From Trileptium ribeirensis (lineage: Eukaryota > Nematoda > Enoplea > Enoplida > Thoracostomopsidae), in contig JASANE010003362.1 of the NCBI GenBank assembly GCA_030248225.1, positions 54,573-118,572 of the forward strand: DNA of 64,000 nt. Direction: 5' to 3'. The notes below the pieces were generated by a model. The model was not told the DNA's origin. It was given only the letters and a program-made list of their open reading frames with translations, and ran no database searches. This document shows positions 1-10,700 of the stretch, in pieces (position 1 is the stretch's first letter; every line of letters begins with the position of its first letter). A program made the position numbers and the translations under genes.

Positions 1-161
1 TATGGCTTAGTTAGGTCCACACGGTAGGTCGGAATCGCTGGGAGCTGGAACCACGTCGATTCTGGAGGGGCCAATGGCCCACTCAACGATACGCGTCCGC
101 TGGATCGCCTCCGAGTCTGCTCGGCTTCGTCGCTGCATTGCGGTTGCGTGGTGTCGGCCAT
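1..161 (-). CDS. Start of a third ORF of the giant retroelement (open at window edge)
   Basis: Reading leftward from an ATG at 161-159, 53 codons are open to base 3 and the frame leaves the window without a stop. The ATG directly follows a pyrimidine-rich 3' splice-site-like stretch ending TTCTTGCAG (176-162), the same arrangement as at the start of the SGNH-like ORF. The visible peptide is polar, with an Arg/Ser-rich patch near residues 16-24, and shows no recognisable domain, signal peptide or membrane segment. It lies about 200 bp after the SGNH ORF stop. It could be the start of a further accessory protein of the element, or a chance frame in the 3' untranslated region; the GC-rich coding-like composition and the splice signal favour the former. 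No function can be given. Confidence 0.45.
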   Translation of the reverse strand, partial: MADTTQPQCSDEAEQTRRRSSGRVSLSGPLAPPESTWFQLPAIPTYRVDLTKP

Positions 162-176
162 CTGCAAGAAGAAACG
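162..176 (-). promoter_or_regulatory. Putative 3' splice site before the third ORF
   Basis: On the minus strand a run of mostly pyrimidines ends in TTCTTGCAG, and the next three bases are the ATG of the open frame at 161. The placement directly at the start codon suggests a spliced subgenomic mRNA, as retroviruses use for env and accessory genes. This is inference from sequence only. Confidence 0.4.
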
Positions 177-324
177 CACATAAATATTCGGGTTGTCGTT
201 GCGTTGGGTCGCTCTATTTCGCTAATCGCTCGCTGGTTATTTCTTTCTTGTCCTGCTTTACCTATGCGTTTCCTTATAGCGCTACTACCCTAAGCGTTTC
301 CTTTATTTCTCCAAATAGGCTATT

Positions 325-341
325 TCTTCCCCCCCCTATTT
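325..341 (-). other. Purine-rich tract (possible polypurine tract)
   Basis: On the minus strand this reads ATAGGGGGGGGAAGAAA, a G/A run like the plus-strand primer of LTR elements. It lies just after the SGNH ORF. A terminal polypurine tract should abut a 3' LTR beginning TG, and that is not seen here, while another open frame starts 160 bp later. It may be an internal (central) tract or unrelated. Confidence 0.25.
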
Positions 342-365
342 GTTTGGGTTGGTACGGCCTCATTC

Positions 366-1613
366 TTACCAGGGTTCAGCCTTCTTATATAAATGGGCTT
401 CGCCCATGCGCCAAAATATGTCCGTACGGCGAATCAGTTCTTCCGTCCAATCGCATAGTTCTGGCCAAAACGACGGCGAAACTACTGGCTCGAGCCATCG
501 TTGGCGTTCTTCGCCTCGATTAAACGGACCAATCGCGTCCCAGGCTTCAACCCCTTTTAGCGCCGCGGGCCATTTCGGCATGATGACGCTCGTGAGCGCC
601 TGGTGCCCGTCCACCATCCTGGTCCTTCGCTCGGTCAGTTCATCGAACCACGCCGTGCTGTCGTACCGGAAATCATCCCAGTGTGGCGCTGGCCCGGTGA
701 TGACGATGGCCGAGTCTGCCCGGAGCCGTCGCTCGAGCACCATGAGGTGGCGTTTGATCCGCTTGAGGTAGGCGCCTGGCGAGAGTGCCTTGTTTGGCAA
801 GTTCCAAACATCCCGGTAGCCGCCGATGATGACGACGCAGTCTGTTTGCGGCGTTAGGAACGCGAGCGCCCAGTGGATCAACGAGATCATGCCGAGTCCG
901 GGCCGTACGAACGTGATGCGATTGTAGTCGTCGGCCACGTCCAACAGCGGCAAGGCACGCTCGTCGCCGACGATGATAGTCCGCGGCCACCGCACAAAAC
1001 GGTCGCGGTGGAACGACCGGATGTCGCATAGTAGATGTCCCAGCGCGTTGTGGTATGCCGGTTGGTCGGCCCCGCACTCGCTCCGGTGGACACCCGTACC
1101 CCAAAAGTTGTCAAAGGTGTCGTTGAGGAGCGGCTTATGGCCCGAATCATATAGGTCGTCCCAATAATCGAGGTCCTGGAACTTAGCCAGGAGAATTGGG
1201 CGCATGACGTGGACCTGGTATGATCGGAGCCATCGTCGAGTGTTGGCCGGCAGCGAGCGGAGGAGGGCTACGCTGCGTAGTTTAACCTCCGTCGGTGACA
1301 TCCGTTGATCCAAAATAGGGGCGATCGCCGAGACGAACCCCAATAGATCCAATATGGTGATGTAGAAATGCTCGGTGACGCTGCCGAGCTGGCGACCGTT
1401 GTGATTAAAGCCACCACCGTGGAGATAGTGTTCGTTGGCCAGCGTGTATTGATTGGATCGCTTGACCTCGACCGCCTCCCAGAAGCGTGAGCTGCTCATG
1501 TGGCTTCGGGGAACGGCCGGGTAACGGTGCCCATCGCACACTGCAGGCTCATGGAGCACTCCTTGTGGCAGGCGGGGCGCATGGAGATCGTTCTGGCTGT
1601 AGCTGCGACGCAT
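366..1613 (-). CDS. SGNH/GDSL-esterase-like accessory protein of the retroelement, catalytic serine apparently missing
   Basis: A 415-codon ORF 135 bp downstream of the gag-env-pol stop, on the same strand. Residues about 211-310 have the pattern of an SGNH hydrolase core. A hydrophobic strand leads into GDE (216-218), where active family members have Gly-Asp-Ser. A conserved-looking RPGLG loop follows, then a strand ending IIGGYRDVW (about 260-268), where active enzymes have G-x-N-D, and a later strand AIVITGPAP. The nucleophile position is Glu and the usual Asn is not evident, so a catalytically dead or divergent member is likely. SGNH folds are known in some LINE ORF1 proteins and in viral haemagglutinin-esterases, so a nucleic-acid- or glycan-related role is possible but unproven. 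No signal peptide or transmembrane segment is evident. The ATG lies right after a 3' splice-site-like sequence. Residues 1-200 are unrecognised. Confidence 0.6.
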   Translation of the reverse strand: MRRSYSQNDLHAPRLPQGVLHEPAVCDGHRYPAVPRSHMSSSRFWEAVEVKRSNQYTLANEHYLHGGGFNHNGRQLGSVTEHFYITILDLLGFVSAIAPILDQRMSPTEVKLRSVALLRSLPANTRRWLRSYQVHVMRPILLAKFQDLDYWDDLYDSGHKPLLNDTFDNFWGTGVHRSECGADQPAYHNALGHLLCDIRSFHRDRFVRWPRTIIVGDERALPLLDVADDYNRITFVRPGLGMISLIHWALAFLTPQTDCVVIIGGYRDVWNLPNKALSPGAYLKRIKRHLMVLERRLRADSAIVITGPAPHWDDFRYDSTAWFDELTERRTRMVDGHQALTSVIMPKWPAALKGVEAWDAIGPFNRGEERQRWLEPVVSPSFWPELCDWTEELIRRTDIFWRMGEAHLYKKAEPW

Positions 1614-1637
1614 CTAAAATGGAGGAAGCACAGGTAA
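1614..1637 (-). promoter_or_regulatory. Putative 3' splice site before the SGNH-like ORF
   Basis: The minus strand carries a pyrimidine-rich stretch, GCTTCCTCCATTTTAG, whose AG is followed immediately by the ATG at 1613. Together with a donor-like GTAAAT in the leader at about 14760, this suggests the ORF is expressed from a spliced mRNA rather than by readthrough. RNA evidence is not available here. Confidence 0.45.
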
Positions 1638-1748
1638 ATTTACATGATATGGATGAAAATTAGGTCTGCCTTAATTTTCACCCTTGTTCTGGGTTTTGTG
1701 GGATTTTTTGGGTTCTACCTCGGGGTACGTGCCGTTATGTCGGGTAGT

Positions 1749-4700
1749 TTAGTCCACTTGCGGGTCCGACTCATCGGACTCAGATTCCTCATGGGGTGGT
1801 GGTCGAGGTATGCGCTGTCGCCAAGCGGCAGGGTGCAGTTCTTGACTGGAGGGGTAGCGGGGGAACGTGGTTGGTGGCAAGGTTCCGCCGGGAGAGCGTT
1901 CTCCTGTTAAAAGTGGTCTTGGGGTCAGTATTGGCGCGCTGGTCATTGAAGTGGTGACACTTGTGGATTGTGCGCGTGTGGCGGAGGCTAGTCTAGTTGA
2001 GGTTCCCGCAGTATCGGCAGCGGTTGTCTCTGGTTCCTGAAAAGTCACGCGTCTAGGCCTACGTAAGGCGTCCTCTACTTCCTCGTCCGATGCTGCGCCA
2101 TACGGCCTAAAGACCCGGTCTCTAGCTTGTCGATGTAAAAGGTGCCTAGTTGGGGCTGTTGCCTGCGTGGTACTGAGTCGCATTATTCCTGAGGAGGTGG
2201 TAGTGGCTGTGGTACGTACCAACTCGGTGATAGTTACTGTGGACGGTCCCGGTTGTTCAGTGCTTGTAAACTGGATAGTTGAACTGCCTCGAGCCGACAC
2301 TATCTGTTTTCGTTGGGTGGCCCGTCCGACAAGGCCCTTTCCTCGCTCTTCTGACGGTGTTCGTGTGCTCCTTTGCTGGCTCGGCGGTGCTCGGGCGCGA
2401 GGAGGGGTACTTAGTGTTACTGCGCGCCCAGTTCCTCTCCGAGGTGCCGGTGCTTCGCTACTTGAACTTGCAAGTGTGAATTCACTAAATGAGTCAGAGG
2501 CACCCGGTTGCGTGGTAGGAGTCCTAGAGCTGGTGCTGGACGTTTCCTGTCCTGCCTGAGCGCGTCGTTCGGCAGAGGACGGTTCCTGCGAAGTTTGGCT
2601 AGTTAACTCGTCGTCTGCCTCAGCTGCTCTTATGTCTACTGTCGTGCCCTCTCCGGAGGTTTCCGACAGGTAACTGGACATTGGTGACCCTAGTGGTGGC
2701 TGAGTCATGGGTGCCTCGCGGAAGACCCATTGATGCGGAGACGTAGGCCAATTAGCGGCTACTGGTGGAGCACTATAAGGGCGCATTGTGGTATAGTCTC
2801 CTATGGTTTGGGTTGACATTTCCATTGGCACTCGCAATCGCGATGCCATAATGTGTTCGGCTGGTCGTGATTGAAATAGCGGGTGGTCCTGCGCGGCGAG
2901 CATGATTGCGTAGCGTAGATCCCCTGAGGTGTATGGTCCTGGTACGACGATTCCTCCCGAAGCTCCGCGTGGCGTGGTGGATAGCGTGATGTCTGCTGGG
3001 TAGAAATGTTGTCCCTCGAGTATTCCAACACCTACTGTTGGTACACCAAATGGGACTTCCTCGCTGGTAGCCACTATTCTTTCCATCGTGGTCACGGGCA
3101 CTGTATGTTGACCGTACTCTACCTGCGTATCTCGGCTACCAGGTTCTGGTATGTATGAGAAGGCTTCCTGACTAGTAACCTGCTCCTGTGATATTGGTGG
3201 CCATGATGGTTCTATTTCCCTATCCGGATCAGTTAGTGGGATCCGATTTCTGACCGTCCTTGGATTTTGAGGCTCGTAGTCGTCTGTCCGGTACTCAATA
3301 TGTTCCATCGCTGCTTGCTCGGCTTCGATCTCAGCGTAGGTCCGACGGTATAAATTAGGGTCATTAGGGTCACCCATTTCTATGCTTTCCGTATCGGAAC
3401 TGTCACTGACTGCTGTTCTTACGGTGCGCACTGCTACTTCGTCTACCGGCTCTATCTCGGTGACGAAATCCCTATCAGCGATAATACGTTGGGTCGCCTC
3501 AGTCAAACCTCGCTCTAGTACGGAAGCGTGTACTTGGCCTAACCAATCGCCTACGTTAGGTACTGGGTCTAATGCCCTAAAGCATGGTTTAGTTCTATTA
3601 ATATGTACGACATGGGCTATACCTTCTGGGTTAGAGTGCATTCGTACGCGCATACACGGCGGGGTGATCCCTAATATCTCGTATGGGCCACACCATCGAG
3701 GCGTGAGTTTCCTGGATGTTCCTGGTGTGGTGTCATGTCTATAAACCCAAACTAATTCCCCGGTGTGATAGCGTGGTTCGCGAGTTCGTCTATCGTATCT
3801 TAGGCGATTTAATTCTTGTGCGGCTTTCATTGATTGGTATGCACGCTCCCTAATAGAAGCCATCCAGCGCTGCGCGTTGGCCCTATAGGAATGTGCTCCT
3901 GTGTATCCAGTGGCAGCACTTTGCGTGTCGTATTCTCCGGGCAATCTAGGGTAAAATCCATGCATTAGCAAAAAGGGTGGGTATTTCGTTGCTGTGTGTA
4001 CCGAAGAATTGTAGGCCATGATGCAGAATGGTAGGGATACATCCCATGAGTGGTGATCATTTTGTGGTACACTCACTCGTAGCAAGTAGAGTAGTGTCCT
4101 ATTGAATCTTTCAATTTCCCCATTTGCTTGAGGGTGGTAGGCTAAACTCATGTGTCGAAAGATTTGCATTTCCTGGCATAGTTCTTCGAACATGTGCGCT
4201 GTGAAGGCACCTCCTCGGTCAGAATAGAGCTCCCTGGGAGCTCCGTACCTATTAACTACCTCATATAGGAATATGTGGGCAGCTGTATGAGCATCCTGGT
4301 GCCGCATTGGCACTGCTATTGCAAACTTTGTGAACTGATCTATGAATGCAATAACATAACGATTGCCTGCCTGTGACCTAACTTGAATATCCAGTATGTC
4401 CACAAATACACGGTACATTGGTTGATTTGCCAACGGAACCCTACCCAATCCTGTGGTTATCCGAGAAATTGGGTCCTTCGCGGACTGGCATAGAGTGCAC
4501 CGCCTGATCCATTGCTGTACGTGTTCGGACATACCTTTCCAGTAATAAAACTGTTTTAATTTTGCTATAAGCCGGTCACGGCCAGGGTGTCCTCCATATA
4601 AAGTATTGTGTTCATGTTTAAGTATTTGTTGTACAAGCGTGATAGGGACGCATAATTTGTAATTTATATCTCCGGGTTGTAACGGATGCATGTATAATAT

Positions 4701-7700
4701 TTTGGTATCCGCTGCCAATTCAAAATAATGTGCGCGCATTTCTATTCTGAGCGCCCCCAATTCGGCTTTAGGCCGAGTTTTGTTGTAAAGATACCACCAA
4801 ATTGGACCCAGTTCTGGGTCATTTCGTTGAATATATGGTAAGAGGCGTACTAAATTAAAATCTGGGAGATCTGAAAAGAATGGTAAATATATATTCTCAT
4901 GTGTGTCCTGAGCGTCCTCAATTCGGACGGTTGGTAATATCTCGGTTTCATAATGCATCATTAACTTCATGAGCCTATCAAATTCTTGTTCTGTGGGTAG
5001 CGTGGTTGCTCTTAAGCCCATGGTCTCTGATTCGGTGCGGAACGGTCTTTTAGGTCCCCGAGCCTGAGGTCTGCCGTCAGGACCCGAGATAGTGGTAGTA
5101 CGGACCGACATCACTGGGGTTTCTCCTGGATCCATCCTAATTGGGATGGCACTTAACGTTGCTGCCTGCTGGGTCAGCGTAGCCGGGGGTACTGTAGTTA
5201 TTTGCGTGTCAGGGACTAGCTGTGATGGGATTGCTTCGGGATTGGGTTGACCTGGAGGAGCCATCGGGCTCCCTGTTATAGGTGTCGGTGCACCGGTCGC
5301 AAGCGGTGTAACAGTGCGTACGGGGTACGGCAGGTGCGATTGATCCCATGCTGCGCAGGTTGTTGGCGGGCGTGGTCCGGTGGGTCGTCCCCGACCCATC
5401 ATAAGGACTTCGTACGTATCACCTATTTCCTCGATTACAGACGGGTCGTATCTAGGGTCGCGTGACAGAGCATCTGCATTGCCATTTTCCTTACCTGGTC
5501 TATATGATATTTCGAATCCCCCAAATTCAAGTAATAGCTCGCTCCGCCATTGGGACAAGCGTGAGTTTCTGGGTGGTTTGTCAAACAGGGTTTTAAGTGG
5601 TTTGTGGTCGGTTTCAACATGGAATTTGTGCCCTACTAAGTAATGCTTGAAATGTAATGCGGCCCATCTAATAGCGAGAGCTTCAGTTTCTATTGCGGGA
5701 TACCTGCGTTGATAATCAAGGAGGGCCTTACTAGCGTATGCAATGGGTTTGATTCCTTGCTTAGTCTTCTGGGATAATACTGCACCCATTGCATATCCGG
5801 AAGCGTCCGTTTGCAGGATAAACGGTTGCGTGAAATCAGGGTGAACTAGGACCGGTTCATCTAGTAGTGCTTGTTTCAATTTCTTAAAGGCTTCCTCGCA
5901 CCTAGGGGTCCATTTGAATTCCATGTCTTTGCGTTTTAGCTCATTTAACGGCTCACAGATGTCCGAGTAATTTTGGATGAATTTATGGTAGTATCCTACA
6001 AGCCCTAAGAAACTTTGGAGTTGTTTCAACGTTTCCGGACGTTTGAATTCTTCGATGGCTATCGCCTTTTCTGGGTCTGGTTTGACACCTTCGGTACTAA
6101 TTATATGTCCTAAATATTTGAGGCTGCCTCGTCCGAAGTGACATTTTGAGGGTTTGAGTTTTAAGTTTGCCTTACGGAAACGATCGAAAACCCGAATCAG
6201 GTCTGCCAGATGGGCCTCGAATGATGGTGAGAAAACTAGGATGTCATCGATGTATATTAGGCATTTTTCCCACTCAAGCCCTTTCAAAATCATTGACATG
6301 CAGCGTTGAAAGGCTCCGGGGGATGAATTTAACCCGAACGGTAGGACATTATACTCATACTGTCCGTGTACCGTCACAAAAGATGTCTTATCTTTGGTTT
6401 CGGGATCTAGTTCTAACTGCCAAAACCCCTTATTTAGGTCCAAACTGGACATTAATTTCGTATTCCTGAGACATCCTAGTATATCATCTATGCGTGGCAG
6501 TGGATATGCATCTTGCTCTGCTACGGTGTTGACCTTCCGAAAGTCGACACAGAGTCGGAGAGAGCCGTCGCTCTTAGTTACATAGACTATTGGTGATCCC
6601 CAAGGTGAGCTCGATGGGGCTATGAGGCCTGCGTCTAACATGCTATTTAGTTCTTCCCTGAGTGGTTCGCGTAAGGAATGCGCTAGCCTATAAGGTGCTT
6701 GTTTGATTGGCTTTGCGTCCCCGGTTTCTATGCGATGTCGATGTTCCGTGTATCGTCCAAGGTCAAAGTCATGTGTGCTGAATACGTCCGCATTTTCAGC
6801 AATTGCAGTTTTCAGCTGTTTTAGTTCGAAAGGCGATAACAGTGTCTTATCAAAATCTATTTTACTCAATACTGTTTGAGCGCGTTCGTGATCAATGGAG
6901 CGTTTGCCGGCCTCGATGTGCTCGATAATCCTCTCAGGGTGGGTAGTAATATGGTTAAGCTGTTTAGCTTCCTTATGTTCTTCGTACCGTATCAAATTCT
7001 GATTGGTATCCTTAAGGAATTGTATTGTGGGATTGCTCATAACCTCTATGTGCCCGATAGTTTGGCCTGAGTATATGGTGACCGGGGTATTACCAAAATT
7101 GATCACTGCGATTGGTATAGTTCGCTGACTCCTGAGCACTAATGCGTGTGCCATTGCAATGTCCGTCATTTCGGGAGCGGGGACAAATAGAGCGGGTCCT
7201 ACGCCTGTGTCAGCAATTTCGGGGATGGCGTTGATAAACGTTTCTGTATTTGGTTCGATAGTGGTGAGTTTTCTGCACATCACCGCTATTAAGGGTGGGT
7301 CATAGCGCTCTAAACCGGCGAAGGGTATTTTGGCTTCTTCCTCATCTATGCCAATTTCTAGACAGCGCTCGCGAAAATTTATAATGCACTTAGGCAATTG
7401 CGACAAGAAATTTGTTCCTAAGATGCAATGATACGGAGCGGTTTGGGTAACGAAGAATTCTGTTTGCACCTTAATAGGTCCAATTGATAAGGGTACACTT
7501 ATGCTACCGTCCAGTGCTAATTCCTGTTTGGTGGCCGATACTATCCGCGTCGAGTCGTCTGGGCGGGGCTGAAGGCCTAGCTTATTTACCAAATGCTGTG
7601 ATACGATAGAGACGTCCGCGCCTGTATCGATCAACGTGAGTACCGGTGTCCGGTAAATGAAAGCATTGATTAGCAACGGGGCGTCTACGTGCTGCATGGC

Positions 7701-10700
7701 ATTGACCTGCCGGTGGTAAGATACTGTGCGATGTCCCCTACGTTGAGCACGCTCGGATACTGCAAATAGTTCCGTAGGTTCCACCAAGACAACGTCCTCG
7801 TCCTCACTAGGGTTATTTAGTCGAGCCGATCGACGAGGGCTCAATGTCCGCAATTCCAGGTGTTCCGTGGACGCGGCTGGGGCTGAAACTGTCGGTCGGA
7901 CTGCGTCTGGAGTACCATACTCGTTCCCGGTTTTGATGTTCAACTCAAGTCTCTTCAGGTTAGTTTGGCTACATGGTCGTTGCTGCCACCAGCGTTGTAA
8001 GCGTCCCCGTATGCATTTCGGGCAGAAACCTGTTTTCTTCTTAAAGTAAATTATCGCCCCTATACCTACAATTACTAGCACAACGAGCATCCACAGGTAA
8101 GGAGCTACGCCCGTTGTCGTAATGTATGGGAAGTCGATCACCTTCTTCAACTGCTCGTCGGCTATCCGTTGGACCTGTAAGTTGGTAGCCTTGGCGTGTT
8201 CCAATGAGCTCCAAGTGATGGGTTGAAGAGGAATATCTGGGAAGTCATGTATGGTGATGTTAGGTCCGATGTTAACGGTGACCTCCTGAGCATCTAATGT
8301 ACTGGCGAGCATTAGTGGTCCGACCACTAGTTGGGTATAGTCGCTATGTGCCAGCCACAACACCCCATTTTCCGGTATCTGGATGGTTTCTCCGCGCGTA
8401 ACGTGACTGAGGTGCTTTTGCTTGGAGACCACTGCTTTGGGCTCAGCGGTTCGAATTAGTACCCCTTGCGCGGTGGTGTACACGTCAGTATGGTTGACCA
8501 TTGGTCCAACCAATGCGCTGTTCCTGCAAATGCGGCGCGTGTCATCTGGAGCATCTTCGCCCATGATGATCCAATCCAAACAGCGTGAAGAATGGTCAGT
8601 GGCTAAAGCGTGAACCTCGCAAAAAGCAATGCCAGGTCGCGTGTTGCATGCGTGCAGGTTCAACACCTCATATCGGGCCTGTTCCACTCGCGTGGCATAT
8701 TCTGGCAGAGGTAGTCTCATGTGTGCGCTGCGCTCTGGTACGTTCCAACCGACGTTGTATATCCGAAAATAAGGCCGGACGTCGTCCGACGTAACTAGCG
8801 GTACCCTTAGGATGAATGCAAACTTGAACGTGCCCAGGTCAATATGCACTGGGTAAATTTGTCCAAATTGGTAGGCTAGCGCTGGTTCGCGTGTTAGTAT
8901 AGTTTGTTCTATCCTTGGATCCTTTTCGAATAGACGCTTTAGTGTCGCGGCATCCACTACCTTGGGTGATAGCTGTCCGCTCATCATGGCTTCCATGACA
9001 GCGTCAACTGACGAGCGCAGGCTAGTGCGGAACATGTGGTTTACCAATTCGCGATGTACCTCTGTCACGTAGCGTTGTTCCTGGCATCTAACCTGTTCTA
9101 TCATGCCAACCACTTCCTGCATTTCGTGGTGCAAGAAGGAGTAAAGTTCCTCATTGGCGCGTGTTAATTTCAAAATTGCTCGCGCGTTGCCCTGGGCCAC
9201 ACTGTAAGTGTTTCGCATTTCCTTGGATAATGCTATCACCTGTTTATTCAGGTCCTTTAGGTGCACTGCATTTGTAAAAGCTACCCCTACTCCTAAAAAT
9301 CCTGTAACTACGCCTGCAGCTCCAGCTAGGGCAGCGAGAAATCTTTTCTTACGAGCCCTTGGCTCTTCACAAAAATGAACGTTCGCTTCGCAATATTCAC
9401 GCATTAGGGCCATGTAATAGCTTGTATCTAGCACACCCTGATATGTGCTTCTTAATTCTCGCTCCAACTCTTGAATTTTACGCTGTAGATCCGGCATGGT
9501 AGTACAATTCGGGTTGGGGCAACAGTTTCCCAGGCATGGTTTACCCCTGGGGGTGTAGACACACCACGCCATACCGGTTGCTTGCCTGCTCGGTTGCAAC
9601 CCATCTAAGGACAATCGCAAAACGATCGGTAGAAAAGTTGATCGCGCGGCGGTTATTACCAGACCCTGTGGTTCGATTAAGGTGCCTACTTGTTGGTTGA
9701 CCATAGCTCCTAAGCGTGCTACCTGGTCCGAAAATGGCGTGGCGATTGCCTGGGTCTGACCCATTTGTTGAACGATAAGTAGGAAAATTACTAATCCCAC
9801 GAATCTAATCCCGTGGCTCCACAATTCTGCAGCTGCTACATATTGTCGGCTTAGTCTACTTGAGAGGGGCCGTACCGACCTGGTCAGTATTATTCGGGCA
9901 CCCTCAGTTGCGTCGACATATGGTTCGTCCTCGAGATCGTCGTTGTCCGAGGGTGGGTCGAGTTCAGAAACCACGTCGTCCGAGTCGAGCGTTGCGATAG
10001 CGGACATATTAAATTCATCCTCGGTCAAGTCACTAGGCGCTGTACTCAACTCGCTCTCAAGCTCCTCCTCGTCAATGAATGTTATGTCTGCGTCTGGGTT
10101 GGCAATCGAGCCGGCGTCCATGTCGTCGTCCGGATCAGCTTGCCAGATATTTTGTGCGGGTTGACGCAGCCACAGTAGTCTCAGGTATAGCAGTTCTTCG
10201 CGTTTCTGCACGCTGTCTACTTGCTTAAAAATAGCATTCGCTATGACTGCATATACGATGTGGTCAATTGACAGCACCGGTGCAATGGGACCGGATTCGC
10301 CATATTCCGTAACAAGGTAGTCCAGCAAATACGGTGCGCTGGTCACAATTTCTAGCCATTCCAAATTAGCGTCCCTGTATGCGGTCAACTCAGGAGCTGT
10401 GTGCAACCCATATGTACGACTTGGCTGGATGGTGATAGTTCCATTGCGTCGGACGGTGCCGTATTCGGCAGACAAATTTCCTGTATAGTCCCACTCGCCA
10501 TGATAGGTGACAAAAGTGCAACCGCGGGTGGGCATAAAATTAGTGTTGTGTCGTCCCTCGCACGCCTGGCATGTCTGAAGGATGGGAATCTGAGAACGGT
10601 ATATTTCAGTAATGGCCTCAGTAATACTCATTGAGTTCAACACCCGGGCAACTAATTCCAGCAAGCCCTCGAGGTGTCTCACCATGCTACTGCTGACATG

